A stretch of DNA of 56,830 bases from Oscillospiraceae bacterium. GTDB lineage: Bacteria > Bacillota > Clostridia > Oscillospirales > Ruminococcaceae. Below, one piece after another: positions 35,562 through 46,010 of this stretch. The notes beneath the pieces were generated by a model. That model saw nothing but the letters and a program-made list of their open reading frames with translations. It was not told the DNA's origin and did no database searches. The stretch lies in contig JAQXHC010000027.1 of assembly GCA_029007035.1 (NCBI GenBank), positions 1-56,830 on the forward strand, written 5' to 3'. Made by a program: the position numbers and the translations under genes. Position 1 is the first letter of the stretch. Each line of letters opens with the position of its first letter.

Positions 35562-35583
35562 GTATATCTGCCAGCAGATATAC
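35562..35583. promoter_or_regulatory. Perfect 10-bp palindrome in the cca leader
   Basis: GTATATCTGC (35562-35571) and GCAGATATAC (35574-35583) are separated by two bases. It lies between the cca promoter and gene. Its tight spacing favours a dimeric protein operator over an RNA hairpin, but either is possible. Confidence 0.5.
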
Positions 35584-35615
35584 GTCAGAGCCGTTAATTG
35601 AATTGTGCTGCCTTT

Positions 35616-35644
35616 ATTATACCACAAAAATCTCCGATAGTCAA
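35616..35644 (-). promoter_or_regulatory. Sigma-A promoter of cca-pflA
   Basis: Minus strand: TTGACT (35644-35639), 17-bp spacer, TATAAT (35621-35616). Confidence 0.88.
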
Positions 35645-35659
35645 AAAATCCTTTAATTA

Positions 35660-35690
35660 TAAAATAAATTGGGCAGACATCGCCTGCCCG
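35660..35690 (-). terminator. Terminator of the V-type ATPase operon
   Basis: Minus strand: stem CGGGCAG / CTGCCC (35690-35684, 35676-35671), then AATTTATTTTATAATT. It lies just after subunit D. Confidence 0.8.
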
Positions 35691-35710
35691 AAATTGATTC
35701 GATACATTAA

Positions 35711-36361
35711 CTAATGATAATCATGAGAGCGCTTCAGCACCATATCCTTGACCTTGAGCAGACTCGTAGCCGTACTTCGCTCATTTTCCGAAAGCTTCAT
35801 TGTGATGAATTTTATGGTATCTTCGTAGTCAGGAATCATTATGTGCTCAAGTGCATTGACACGTCTGCGTGTCTTTTCGATTTCGTCCGCCATGAGCTGA
35901 CATGACTTTTCGACCTCCGCGAGCCGTATCATCTTCGGGAAAACCTCGGAAAGTGCCTTTACAGCATCATCAAGGTCGGAGGACGTAAAAGCTGTACCAT
36001 AGGAGTAAATGTCATTGGTATCACTGCTGCGGAAAGTCGCCTCAAACACGGGAATCCGCACGCTCATGACATTCTGCTCAGAGATATTCAGCTCGACCTC
36101 CTGCTTCGGGAGCATTAGAGCCGTTTCAAGCTGCTGACGCTGCATAACCGAGCCTGCCACTGCAATATGGGCATTTGCCTTACGGATAGCCTCCTCAACC
36201 TCGCGGCGAAGCTTCTGATTCTCGCGGACCATATCCATAAAACGCCTCATAAGCTCATCACGCTTATCCTTCAGCAGTTTGTGACCGCGCCGCGCAGATA
36301 TGAGCTTTCCGCGAAGCTTTGAAAGCTCCATGCGGGTGGGATTTACATTCATTCTTGCCAA
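35711..36361 (-). CDS. atpD: V-type ATP synthase subunit D
   Basis: 216 residues, mostly long helices: the central rotor shaft that turns inside the A3B3 head. The N-terminus MARMNVNPTRMELSKLRG is the family signature. A TTG start at 36361 is supported by that match and by GAGGTGACCGTTT upstream, rather than the internal ATG three codons later. It is the last gene of the nine-gene operon, starts 15 bases after subunit B and is followed by a terminator. Confidence 0.95.
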   Translation of the reverse strand: MARMNVNPTRMELSKLRGKLISARRGHKLLKDKRDELMRRFMDMVRENQKLRREVEEAIRKANAHIAVAGSVMQRQQLETALMLPKQEVELNISEQNVMSVRIPVFEATFRSSDTNDIYSYGTAFTSSDLDDAVKALSEVFPKMIRLAEVEKSCQLMADEIEKTRRRVNALEHIMIPDYEDTIKFITMKLSENERSTATSLLKVKDMVLKRSHDYH

Positions 36362-36376
36362 AAACGGTCACCTCGC

Positions 36377-37753
36377 TTATTCGGCAGCATCGTAGTATTT
36401 ATCGAGATATTCGTCGCGTATACGTCTCAGCTCGCTTCTCGGGAGAAGCCGCAGCAGTTCCCAGCCAACAGATAAAGTTTCCTCGATACTGCGATTGTTG
36501 TCGAAGCCCTGATTGATATATTTTTTCTCGAATTCGTCGGCAAATCTGGCATAAAGCTTGTCGGTAGGCGTAAGAGCCGCCTCTCCGAGTACAATCATAA
36601 GCTCCTTTGCATCCTTTCCGCGCGCAGAGGCGGAGAAAAGCTGATTCATCGTATCAGAGTGGTCGGCGCGGGTCTTACCCTCACCGATACCCTTATCTTT
36701 AAGTCGCGAAAGGGACGGAAGTACGTCGATAGGCGGATTTATGCCCTTTCTGTAAAGTTCACGGGAAAGGATAATCTGTCCCTCTGTAATGTAACCCGTA
36801 AGGTCGGGAATCGGATGAGTTTTATCATCCTCTGGCATTGTTAAAATCGGAATCATAGTGATGCTTCCGTCGCGGTCATTCTGACGGCCTGCACGCTCGT
36901 AAATCGTTGCAAGGTCGGTATACATATATCCGGGATATCCGCGTCGTCCGGGAACTTCCTTACGGGCAGCGGAAACCTCGCGGAGTGCATCTGCATAGTT
37001 GGTGATATCAGTAAGGATTACCAGAACGTGCATATTTTTCTCAAATGCAAGATATTCGGCAGCAGTGAGAGCCATTTTCGGAGTTGCAAGGCGCTCAATA
37101 GCAGAGTCGTTTGCGAGGTTGATAAAGAGAACCGTTCTGTCCAGGGCGCCTGTGCTGCGGAAGCTGTTGATGAAAAATTCCGACTCCTCGAAAGTGATAC
37201 CCATAGCCGCAAAGACAACGGCGAACTGCTCGTCGCTTCCGCGGACCTTAGCCTGACGTGCAATCTGTGCCGCAAGCTGAGCGTGAGGGAGACCGCTCGC
37301 CGAAAAAATCGGCAGCTTCTGACCTCTTACGAGGGTATTAAGACCGTCGATTGCCGAAACGCCTGTCTGAATGAACTCCTGCGGATATTTTCTTGCAACG
37401 GGGTTCATTGGCAGACCGTTTACGTCCATGCGCATTTCGGGAATCAGTTCGGGACCATCGTCAATAGGACGTCCGAGACCGTCGAATACGCGTCCGAGCA
37501 TATCTTCAGAGACTCCAAGCTCCATCTGACGGCCCGAGAAAACAACGCTGCTGTCGGAAAGATTTATTCCCGCTGCGTTCTCGAAAAGCTGAACGAGAGC
37601 GTTGCTTCCGTCGATTTCAAGTACACGGCAACGGCGTCTTTCACCGTTTGCAAGCCTGATTTCGGCGATTTCGTTGTATTTTACATTTTCAACGTCCTTT
37701 ACAAGAAGCAGAGGTCCTGCCGCTTCCTGTATGGTTCTGTATTCTCTTGGCAT
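36377..37753 (-). CDS. atpB: V-type ATP synthase subunit B
   Basis: 458 residues, the non-catalytic nucleotide-binding subunit of the peripheral V1 head. The start [24 protein letters not shown] and the internal [19 protein letters not shown] (which replaces a functional P-loop), [22 protein letters not shown] region and [17 protein letters not shown] are characteristic. The ATG overlaps the subunit A stop by one base, with a GGAGGAG site inside the A gene, so the two are translationally coupled for equal dose. Confidence 0.97.
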   Translation of the reverse strand: MPREYRTIQEAAGPLLLVKDVENVKYNEIAEIRLANGERRRCRVLEIDGSNALVQLFENAAGINLSDSSVVFSGRQMELGVSEDMLGRVFDGLGRPIDDGPELIPEMRMDVNGLPMNPVARKYPQEFIQTGVSAIDGLNTLVRGQKLPIFSASGLPHAQLAAQIARQAKVRGSDEQFAVVFAAMGITFEESEFFINSFRSTGALDRTVLFINLANDSAIERLATPKMALTAAEYLAFEKNMHVLVILTDITNYADALREVSAARKEVPGRRGYPGYMYTDLATIYERAGRQNDRDGSITMIPILTMPEDDKTHPIPDLTGYITEGQIILSRELYRKGINPPIDVLPSLSRLKDKGIGEGKTRADHSDTMNQLFSASARGKDAKELMIVLGEAALTPTDKLYARFADEFEKKYINQGFDNNRSIEETLSVGWELLRLLPRSELRRIRDEYLDKYYDAAE

Positions 37754-39522
37754 CAGAGCTCCTCCTTGCTTAAAGTATTCTCGATTTCGGCAGATATTTC
37801 AGTGCAGAGCTTAGCAAATTCCGAATCGGTGTTATCCTCGTGAACGTACTTGAAACGTCCGATTTTCTCTCTTACGGGCAGACCTGCAAGAGTTTCGATG
37901 TCCGCTCCCTTTGCGAGAGCAGCCTCCGCCTCGTCGTTAAAGCCGAGAATCAGCTTTATCATGTAGAGCTGCTTTTTAAGACTTGTGTAGGTATCGATTT
38001 CGTGGAAAGCAAGCTGGTGCAGGAAATCCTCACGGATTGAGCGGGCAGTCTCCATTTTAAGGCGGTCACTGCCCGAAAGAGCATCCATACCTATGAGCTT
38101 TACGATTTCTTTAAGCTCAGCCTCGTCGTTGAGAATCTGCATAAATCTGCCGCGGAGCTTCATCCAGTCCGGAGATACATTGTTATTGTACCAGTCGGCA
38201 AGAGAATCAGCATACAGCGAATAGCTGGTGAGCCAGTTAATGGCAGGAAAATGGCGCTGGTAGGCGAGGTTCGAATCCAGTCCCCAGAAAACCTTTACGA
38301 TTCTCAGCGTAGCCTGAGATACAGGTTCAGAGATGTCGCCGCCGGGAGGCGAAACCGCTCCTATAACCGAGAGTGCACCCTCGCGTCCATCGGTACCGTT
38401 TGAGATTACTCTGCCTGCCCGCTCATAGAACTGAGCAAGACGGCTTCCGAGATAAGCAGGATATCCCTCGTCGCCGGGCATTTCCTCGAGACGTCCCGAC
38501 ATCTCACGCAGAGCCTCAGCCCAACGCGATGTGGAGTCTGCCATAAGAGCAACGGAATAGCCCATATCCCTGAAATATTCGGCAATCGTTATACCTGTAT
38601 AAACCGACGCTTCACGGGCTGCAACAGGCATATCCGAGGTGTTCGCGATAAGAACGGTACGCTCCATAAGAGATTTGCCCGTATGGGGGTCGATAAGCTC
38701 CGGAAATTCATTGAGAACATCTGTCATCTCATTTCCGCGCTCACCGCAGCCGATGTAAACAATAATATCAGCGTCCGCCCATTTTGCAAGCTGATGCTGA
38801 GTTACGGTTTTTCCGCTTCCGAAAGGTCCGGGAATAGCGGCAACGCCTCCCTTTGCAATAGGAAACAGACAGTCGACTACACGCTGACCGGTTATAAGAG
38901 GCATATCCGGAGAAAGCTTTTTCTTATATGGTCTGCCCCGGCGGACAGGCCATTTCTGCATGAGAGAAAGCTCCTTTTCTCCCGACTCGGTTTCAAGCAC
39001 GCACACGGTGTCGGTGAGATGGAATTCGCCCTCTTTAATCTCCTTGACCGTTCCGCTGATTCCGTTGGGAACCATGATTTTGTGGAGGACGATGTCCGTT
39101 TCGGGTACTGTTCCGATTACATCTCCGCCGATGACCTTGTCGCCTGTACTGACGGATGGAGTGAAACGCCACATAAGTTCGCGTTTAAGTGACGGGACTT
39201 CGATACCACGTTTAAGGCTGTTTCCCGATACACGGCGGATCTCGTCCAAAGGACGCTGGATTCCGTCAAAGATGCTTCCGATGAGTCCCGGTCCAAGCTC
39301 AACGCTCATAGGCTCGCCTGTGGATTCAACCTTTTCACCCGTGCCGAGACCCGAGGTCTCCTCATAAACCTGAACGGACGCGCGGTCACCGTGCATTTCG
39401 ATTATTTCTCCGATAAGACGCTGCTCGCTTACGCGCACGACATCGAACATATTAGCATCGCGCATTCCCTCGGCGATAACGAGCGGACCTGATATTTTTA
39501 CAATGTTACCAATACTGCTCAT
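37753..39522 (-). CDS. atpA: V-type ATP synthase subunit A (catalytic)
   Basis: About 589 residues. The catalytic head subunit has P-loop [16 protein letters not shown], the GERGNEM motif and the A-type insertion after residue ~110 that distinguishes it from F-type beta. It hydrolyses or makes ATP in the cytoplasm, coupled to ion flow. The start is uncertain. ATG 39522 gives the conserved [20 protein letters not shown], while a GTG at 39537 has a well-spaced AGGAAAGAG site and would add five residues. Confidence 0.97.
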   Translation of the reverse strand: MSSIGNIVKISGPLVIAEGMRDANMFDVVRVSEQRLIGEIIEMHGDRASVQVYEETSGLGTGEKVESTGEPMSVELGPGLIGSIFDGIQRPLDEIRRVSGNSLKRGIEVPSLKRELMWRFTPSVSTGDKVIGGDVIGTVPETDIVLHKIMVPNGISGTVKEIKEGEFHLTDTVCVLETESGEKELSLMQKWPVRRGRPYKKKLSPDMPLITGQRVVDCLFPIAKGGVAAIPGPFGSGKTVTQHQLAKWADADIIVYIGCGERGNEMTDVLNEFPELIDPHTGKSLMERTVLIANTSDMPVAAREASVYTGITIAEYFRDMGYSVALMADSTSRWAEALREMSGRLEEMPGDEGYPAYLGSRLAQFYERAGRVISNGTDGREGALSVIGAVSPPGGDISEPVSQATLRIVKVFWGLDSNLAYQRHFPAINWLTSYSLYADSLADWYNNNVSPDWMKLRGRFMQILNDEAELKEIVKLIGMDALSGSDRLKMETARSIREDFLHQLAFHEIDTYTSLKKQLYMIKLILGFNDEAEAALAKGADIETLAGLPVREKIGRFKYVHEDNTDSEFAKLCTEISAEIENTLSKEEL

Positions 39523-39544
39523 TCTTAGTAAAGGCACCTCTTTC

Positions 39545-39856
39545 CTAATTCAATATATCCGAGCCGACAGCTTTCTCGACGGCTTCGTGAAGATTTTTCA
39601 TGCCATTGCCGGTATTTCCCGAAATAGCGGGAATAAGGATAATGGCAGGCAGTCTGCGGTTTCTGTATTTTGCGATAGTGTCGTCAATTTCCGCGGCGGC
39701 AGCCTCGGTTATATATATGACGGCAAAGTTGTTTTCGGCGAGACGGTTAACAAGCTTTGCGGTTTCATCGGCTGAACTGACGGGAAAAACCGAAAGTCCC
39801 AAAGCCGCAAACCCTGAGATGCTTTCGCGGTCGCCCACAACGGCGGCTTTATACAT
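39545..39856 (-). CDS. V-type ATP synthase subunit F
   Basis: 103 residues, the small Rossmann-like subunit that caps the central stalk (called NtpG in Enterococcus hirae). The start [23 protein letters not shown] and the middle [16 protein letters not shown] are typical. Its start overlaps the end of subunit C by 8 bases, and subunit A follows within 25 bases. Confidence 0.92.
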   Translation of the reverse strand: MYKAAVVGDRESISGFAALGLSVFPVSSADETAKLVNRLAENNFAVIYITEAAAAEIDDTIAKYRNRRLPAIILIPAISGNTGNGMKNLHEAVEKAVGSDILN

Positions 39857-40823
39857 AGAGCTTTCGCATCCTTTCCGTAATAATATCGTTATCTGCGCCG
39901 AATTCCTTGCAGGTTACAAGAATGCGGAGATTCTTGATTTCTGTCTCTTTAGCAATGAAATATGCAGCAAGCGGCTCAACACCAAAAGCCTTGAGCTTAG
40001 CCTCCTCCGCAAGCGAAATAATCATATCGTCGCAGTATTTTTCAAATGAAGCCGTGGATTCGCTGAGCTTTTCAGCAGCTTCGGCATAGGCTGTGGAAGA
40101 AAGCCACGAAAGAAAGCTTTCAGTGCCGCGAAGTGAAGCATTAACCAATGAGGCCTTGTCAAGCTCAGTACTTCCGCATATTGCAGATTCCGCGAACAGA
40201 GCGGACTTGTTCATCCGGCTGCACCGATAGGCGGTTTTGATATCCGAACCGACGGTAATCAGTGCGGCATATTTTTTCATAAATCCGCTGCCGGCTTCCT
40301 CTGCGGACAACTGCATTGCTCTCATGGCGGCGCAGTCAACACAAGCATCGGCAAGCTGACCGTCGAGGGTTTCGGTGAGAATCCCATAGGTTTTTTCGGC
40401 AGCTTCGGACATATATTCCGGAAGTGAGCCGAAGTCTCTTGCTGTGACTGTGGCGCAAAGCTCGCCGAGATCAAGATTGGTGGGAGTTATGAAGTATCTC
40501 TGTGGCTCAGAATTCATAATCAGCGCTTTGAGAGCCGCTTTCAGATTATGAAAATCGTTCCTGTAGAGAAGAATGCTCAGAGCCTTGTCACCCGGAGCAT
40601 AGCCCGAAATAAAATTCCAGACCCTTTCAAGCTCGCTGTCGATAAATTCACCGATGGATTCTCCGTCAGGGAGAGTATATTTTCCCGATCCGGTAAGTAT
40701 GTCGGCAATTTCACTTTTCTTTGACGCGGCTGTAAGCCTGTCGATGTCGCTTTTGCTGAGCAGACTGCTTTCGAGCGCCCTTACAGCGGCAACTGCTGTT
40801 GCATAACCGGTGGTATTACTCAT
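39849..40823 (-). CDS. V-type ATP synthase subunit C
   Basis: 324 residues, the funnel-shaped all-helical subunit joining the central stalk to the membrane ring. It matches the family in length and in LLYRNDFHNLKAALKALIM. The ATG at 40823 is preceded by GTGAGGTGGCTGTT. The longer frame to 40841 would overlap subunit E and lacks a site. Confidence 0.92.
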   Translation of the reverse strand: MSNTTGYATAVAAVRALESSLLSKSDIDRLTAASKKSEIADILTGSGKYTLPDGESIGEFIDSELERVWNFISGYAPGDKALSILLYRNDFHNLKAALKALIMNSEPQRYFITPTNLDLGELCATVTARDFGSLPEYMSEAAEKTYGILTETLDGQLADACVDCAAMRAMQLSAEEAGSGFMKKYAALITVGSDIKTAYRCSRMNKSALFAESAICGSTELDKASLVNASLRGTESFLSWLSSTAYAEAAEKLSESTASFEKYCDDMIISLAEEAKLKAFGVEPLAAYFIAKETEIKNLRILVTCKEFGADNDIITERMRKLYV

Positions 40824-40833
40824 AACAGCCACC

Positions 40834-41427
40834 TCACGCAAAAAGGACAGCCGCGGCAGCGTCTCTTACCGCGTCGCGCTCGGATTCAAGCACGTCGCTG
40901 AAACTGCAGTTTTCCGATATATCGCCGAAGCTGAGGATAAATCCGCTGTCGATATCCGCAGCTTTTTCTGAGATTTCAACCTTTGCTCCTTTTGCCGACG
41001 CAATATCGGAAAGGGTCTTGTCAAAGTCCTTGGGAAGCCTTTCAAGGTCGTGCTTTCCGAAAGCAATTATGCAGCTTCCGGCGCGCAGATGCTTTTCAAA
41101 CATTTTTTTAATCAAAGCAAAATATTCCTCCGCTCCGAGAGAACTGAGCCGTTCACAAACCGCATTTACCGCAGAATCAACGCACTCAACTCTGCAAGCG
41201 AGAAAACGTCTTTTCGCCGCAGCCTCCGCGCCTGCACAGCCGCTTGCATATTCTCTTGCAATATCAGCGCGGCTTCTTTCCATAAGTCCGTCGTAGGTCT
41301 GCTGAGCTTTTTTTCTGCCGTCAGCACGGATTTCCTCTGCTCTGATTTGAGCCTGAGCTTTAACATCTTCGGCACTTTCTCTGCCGCGGCTGCTGATTTC
41401 GCTCAGTATTCTGTCAAGTCCGGACAT
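40834..41427 (-). CDS. V-type ATP synthase subunit E
   Basis: 197 residues. The N-terminal half is a charged coiled coil (LDRILSEISSRGRESAEDVK), and the C-terminal half a small alpha/beta domain (GSCIIAFGKHDLERLP). It pairs with subunit G/H to form the peripheral stalks of the enzyme. GAAAGGAGGC precedes the start. It lies between the proteolipid gene and subunit C, as in other bacterial V-ATPase operons. Confidence 0.9.
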   Translation of the reverse strand: MSGLDRILSEISSRGRESAEDVKAQAQIRAEEIRADGRKKAQQTYDGLMERSRADIAREYASGCAGAEAAAKRRFLACRVECVDSAVNAVCERLSSLGAEEYFALIKKMFEKHLRAGSCIIAFGKHDLERLPKDFDKTLSDIASAKGAKVEISEKAADIDSGFILSFGDISENCSFSDVLESERDAVRDAAAAVLFA

Positions 41428-41447
41428 ATTCCAGCCTCCTTTCAGAA

Positions 41448-43890
<2,443 letters not shown>

Positions 43891-43920
43891 ATTTGATCAC
43901 CCTCTTTCGAAGATTGAAGT

Positions 43921-44229
43921 TCAGAAAAATTCAGCGATAATTTTGTCGACAGCAGCAGACATATTCTGTTCTGCCTTTTTTCTAATCTGCTGCGAGACTG
44001 CTGAATATTTTTCATCGGTCTGCACCGTAAATGCACGGATTTTCTCCGAATTCTCGTCTCTCAGCTTCTGGGTTTCGATTTTCGCGCGGCTGATAGCTTT
44101 CTGAACTTCGATATTTGCATCAGCCTCGGCAGCAGCGATTATTTCTTCGCTTTCGGCGCGTGCCTCAGCCATGATTCTGTCAGAATCCGATTCTGCGGAA
44201 AGAACCCTTTTTACAGCTTCCGAAGCCAC
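43921..44229 (-). CDS. V-type ATP synthase subunit G/H (peripheral stalk, NtpF/AhaH-like)
   Basis: 102 residues, almost entirely a charged coiled coil (VKRVLSAESDSDRIMAEARA ... KAEQNMSAAVDKIIAEFF). It pairs with subunit E as a stator. The start is the GTG at 44229, eight bases after AAAGGAG; a first GTG at 44238 overlaps that site. It is the first gene of the operon, behind a leader hairpin and a strong promoter. Confidence 0.87.
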   Translation of the reverse strand: MASEAVKRVLSAESDSDRIMAEARAESEEIIAAAEADANIEVQKAISRAKIETQKLRDENSEKIRAFTVQTDEKYSAVSQQIRKKAEQNMSAAVDKIIAEFF

Positions 44230-44271
44230 GGGAATCACTCCTTTCGATAGAATAAAGTCTTTGATAAGCAG

Positions 44272-44303
44272 AAAGGGAGCTATCCCTACAGACAGCTCCC
44301 TTT
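44272..44303 (-). promoter_or_regulatory. Hairpin in the V-ATPase operon leader
   Basis: AAAGGGAGCT (44303-44294 on the minus strand) pairs with AGCTCCCTTT (44281-44272): a 10-bp stem with a 12-nt loop, 43 bases before the first start codon. CTGCTTATC follows rather than a pure U-tract, so it may stabilise or attenuate the transcript. It could also stop RNA coming from the right. Confidence 0.6.
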
Positions 44304-44329
44304 GGACAGATATTTTTCTGACTGTACAT

Positions 44330-44359
44330 ATTATATCATAGCAAGTAATATTTTGTCAA
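44330..44359 (-). promoter_or_regulatory. Sigma-A promoter of the V-type ATPase operon
   Basis: Minus strand: TTGACA (44359-44354), 18-bp spacer, TATAAT (44335-44330) with extended TGA. Both hexamers match the consensus. Confidence 0.9.
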
Positions 44360-44659
44360 TAGCCGAAAAGTTTTTCTAATTTTATGTTATATTCTGACTA
44401 TAACAATTGTGGAAAATTATGAATTTATCACAAAATACAACTACTGATTTATAATAATATCTGTAACAGATATGTAATATAACCGAGGAATTATTTTCCC
44501 TCTCTGATTTATATTGCTGAATAAGTACAAACCGGAAATGAAATTTGCAGTATTCCCGAAAAATCACTGTCGCTGTTGTTGAAACAGACAAATCATACAG
44601 CATCAATTTGTGCAATGTGTAAAATCTACAAAAAATCAAAATTATTTTAAAAGAAACTA

Positions 44660-44688
44660 TTGACATTTCCGGAAAGATGTGATAATAT
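44660..44688 (+). promoter_or_regulatory. Sigma-A promoter of the large non-coding transcript
   Basis: TTGACA (44660-44665), 17-bp spacer, TAATAT (44683-44688). A further TATAAT lies at 44688-44693 but is too far from the -35. Bases 44380-44655 to its left hold no recognised feature. Confidence 0.75.
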
Positions 44689-44803
44689 ATAATCAAGGAA
44701 AGAGAAAAGGATAAAACAGGATCCGAACTCTTAATGCGTTGTTTACTTGGTTTGAGGTTTCGCCTCAATGTAAATAAATCTTGCGGAAAGGTGTGTGAGT
44801 CCA

Positions 44804-44854
44804 ATGGAGGATTTTTCTGAACAGCAGCGCGAAGTCGGCGGACTCGCTGAATAA
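44804..44854 (+). CDS. Candidate micro-ORF, 16 codons (MEDFSEQQREVGGLAE)
   Basis: ATG at 44804 is preceded by GGAAAGG 12 bases upstream and stops at TAA 44852-44854. It is the longest reading frame among the repeated modules. In the homologous A copies the position of its third codon (GAT) is occupied by the stop codon TAA. The frame lies within a GCGAAGTC...GGACTCGC hairpin. Translation is possible but unproven. Confidence 0.25.
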   Translation: MEDFSEQQREVGGLAE

Positions 44855-44881
44855 TCTGACCTGTTAAAGAGGAACCGCTGA

Positions 44882-44905
44882 ATGCATAAAGGCATAGGTT
44901 CATAA
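44882..44905 (+). CDS. Candidate micro-ORF, 7 codons (MHKGIGS)
   Basis: ATG at 44882 has AAAGAGGA eight bases upstream and ends at TAA 44903-44905. It is the first B-type module, and it sits inside a hairpin closed by GAACC and GGTTC. Confidence 0.15.
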   Translation: MHKGIGS

Positions 44906-45060
44906 TAGTGAGATTAAACTACGGTAAGCTTATAAAGCGGACGCATAGCTGAATAAACAAGCGACTTCATTCTAAGCTCTTTTTTAGATACAGGATTATC
45001 TGAAATTCCGACGCTTGAGTCTTTAAATACATAGCAGATTGATATTCTATGTTATATGTT

Positions 45061-45298
45061 AAAGGTGAGTCCGATGAGATAATTGTATTTTCCCGATAAG
45101 AAAAACAATGAAAGAGTGATACCGATGGTTAAATGAGCTTTTTCATCAAACGGAACTATAAAATCCGGATAATATGGAAAGGTGAATTCCAATGGAATAA
45201 TTTAATATTGCTGAATTTACTTTGAAGGAAAGTGATACTATGAAAGTATTCAGGTATACTTCTAAAACATAATCCGAAAGGGTGAGTCCACAGGGTAA
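45061..45298 (+). repeat. Alternating A-B-A-B-A array of initiation-like modules
   Basis: Start codons or equivalents lie at 45074 (ATG AGA TAA), 45125 (ATG GTT AAA TGA), 45192 (ATG GAA TAA), 45240 (10 codons) and 45290 (ACA GGG TAA). A copies are spaced 118 and 98 bases apart with B copies between them. The A copies share even the stop and the following TTT or TTG, so the similarity extends beyond a ribosome binding site. Confidence 0.65.
45240..45272 (+). CDS. Candidate micro-ORF, 10 codons (MKVFRYTSKT)
   Basis: ATG at 45240 is preceded by GAAGGAAAG with 8-base spacing and ends at TAA 45270-45272. GATACT and AGTATTC around the start can form a small hairpin that would hide it. It is a B-type module. 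Confidence 0.2.
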   Translation: MKVFRYTSKT

Positions 45299-45338
45299 TT
45301 TAGCTAAGTGACGAAAGCCGCTTAAATTTAAAATGAAT

Positions 45339-45375
45339 AAAAAAGCCTCAGACCTTGCTTGATCTGAGGTTTTTT
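45339..45375 (+). terminator. Strong intrinsic terminator of the large non-coding transcript
   Basis: AAAAAAGCCTCAGA (45339-45352) pairs with TCTGAGGTTTTTT (45363-45375) and ends in a run of six T. Confidence 0.92.
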
Positions 45376-45521
45376 GATTGCCCTGAACGGACAGAAACTC
45401 GATTATTAAAATCGTATATAAAATCAACACCGCATAATTTACTGACACCCCCATAAGCGGATTCGCGAAAAGGCAGAAGTCTGTAATTATGCGGTATTTC
45501 CGATTTAAATGCTATAAAATA

Positions 45522-45905
45522 TTATTCAGCGGCAGTCTCGACAGTTTCACGGTTTGTTTCTTCAGTCTCCTGCTTTGGTTCAGCTTCCGGAGTTGCCGGT
45601 GCAGCTGACTTCTGATTATTTTTTCCGTTAGCATCGCCCTGCTGCTCCGCAAGGTCATCTGCAGTCTCAATATAGAGTTCATCATCAGCAAGACTTCCGA
45701 CAAAATTAAGCTGCTTAACCGGAACTCTTCTGAGCGGAGAATACGAAAATTTACCGCATGAATAGTCCGCGTTTACAAGACCCTTTTTCTCGCAGAGAAT
45801 CTTATTTCCGTCCTTTGCGCGCTTACCGAACTGGCAATAGTCGCATTTGGGAGTAATACTCTTATCGAAATATTTACCGCCCTTAAAAAGTGAGCCTAAA
45901 CCCAT
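45522..45905 (-). CDS. Small Cys-motif protein with acidic disordered tail, unknown function
   Basis: 127 residues from ATG 45905, which follows GAGGTGATTAGA. Residues 1-60 are compact, starting GLGSLFKGGKYFDKSITPK, with four cysteines in a CDYC ... C ... C pattern that could bind zinc, and ending SPLRRVPVKQL. From about residue 75 on it is rich in Glu, Ala, Pro, Lys and Gln and looks disordered. There is no signal peptide or membrane helix, so it is cytoplasmic. I do not recognise a named family. It stands alone between the large RNA and a membrane protein. Confidence 0.8.
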   Translation of the reverse strand: MGLGSLFKGGKYFDKSITPKCDYCQFGKRAKDGNKILCEKKGLVNADYSCGKFSYSPLRRVPVKQLNFVGSLADDELYIETADDLAEQQGDANGKNNQKSAAPATPEAEPKQETEETNRETVETAAE

Positions 45906-46010
45906 TCTAATCACCTCAACTAAAAGTCTAATAATAATTATAACATGAATTAACGCATTTGTCCAGTCTTTTTATAATTTTTTTCAGGACAGGTTTATAT
46001 TTCCGCTTCG

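Larger units (their letters stand above)
44695..45375 (+). ncRNA. Putative ~680-nt structured transcript with repeated start-stop micro-ORF modules; family unknown
   Basis: Bounded by its own promoter and a strong terminator, with no ordinary gene on either strand. Seven modules of the form AAAGG, 8-12 bases, ATG, early stop occur. A-type modules (AAAGGTGANTCCRATG, then RRATAATTT) lie at about 44788, 45061, 45178 and 45277. B-type modules (AAAGAGTGATACCGATG and relatives) lie at about 44867, 45113 and 45228. The order is A-B, a 150-nt gap, then A-B-A-B-A. In the last copy ATG is replaced by ACA. Hairpins are visible at 44751-44768 (TTGAGG...CCTCAA), 44873-44900 (GAACC...GGTTC), 45022-45065, and 45298-45330 with a GAAA loop. 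A possible long-range pair is GAAGTCG (44831-44837) with CGACTTC (44962-44968). I do not recognise OLE, GOLLD, HEARO, 6S, tmRNA or RNase P cores. Confidence 0.65.

Noticed and set aside
44382..44903. 173-codon minus-strand frame across the RNA promoter
   Set aside because: The composition is not protein-like, no ribosome binding site is present, and it is antisense to a clear promoter and RNA start.
45061..45298. CRISPR array or tandem tRNA-like repeats
   Set aside because: The repeats are short, diverged, alternate between two types and have no uniform spacers, and there are no cas genes or cloverleaf folds.
44695..45375. tmRNA, RNase P, SRP or 6S RNA
   Set aside because: None of the conserved cores was recognised, such as a tmRNA tag frame with a tRNA-like end or the RNase P core.
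45146..45454. 102-codon minus-strand frame across the end of the large RNA
   Set aside because: It is the complement of the repeat array and terminator, with no binding site; the hydrophobic look comes from the AT-rich repeats.
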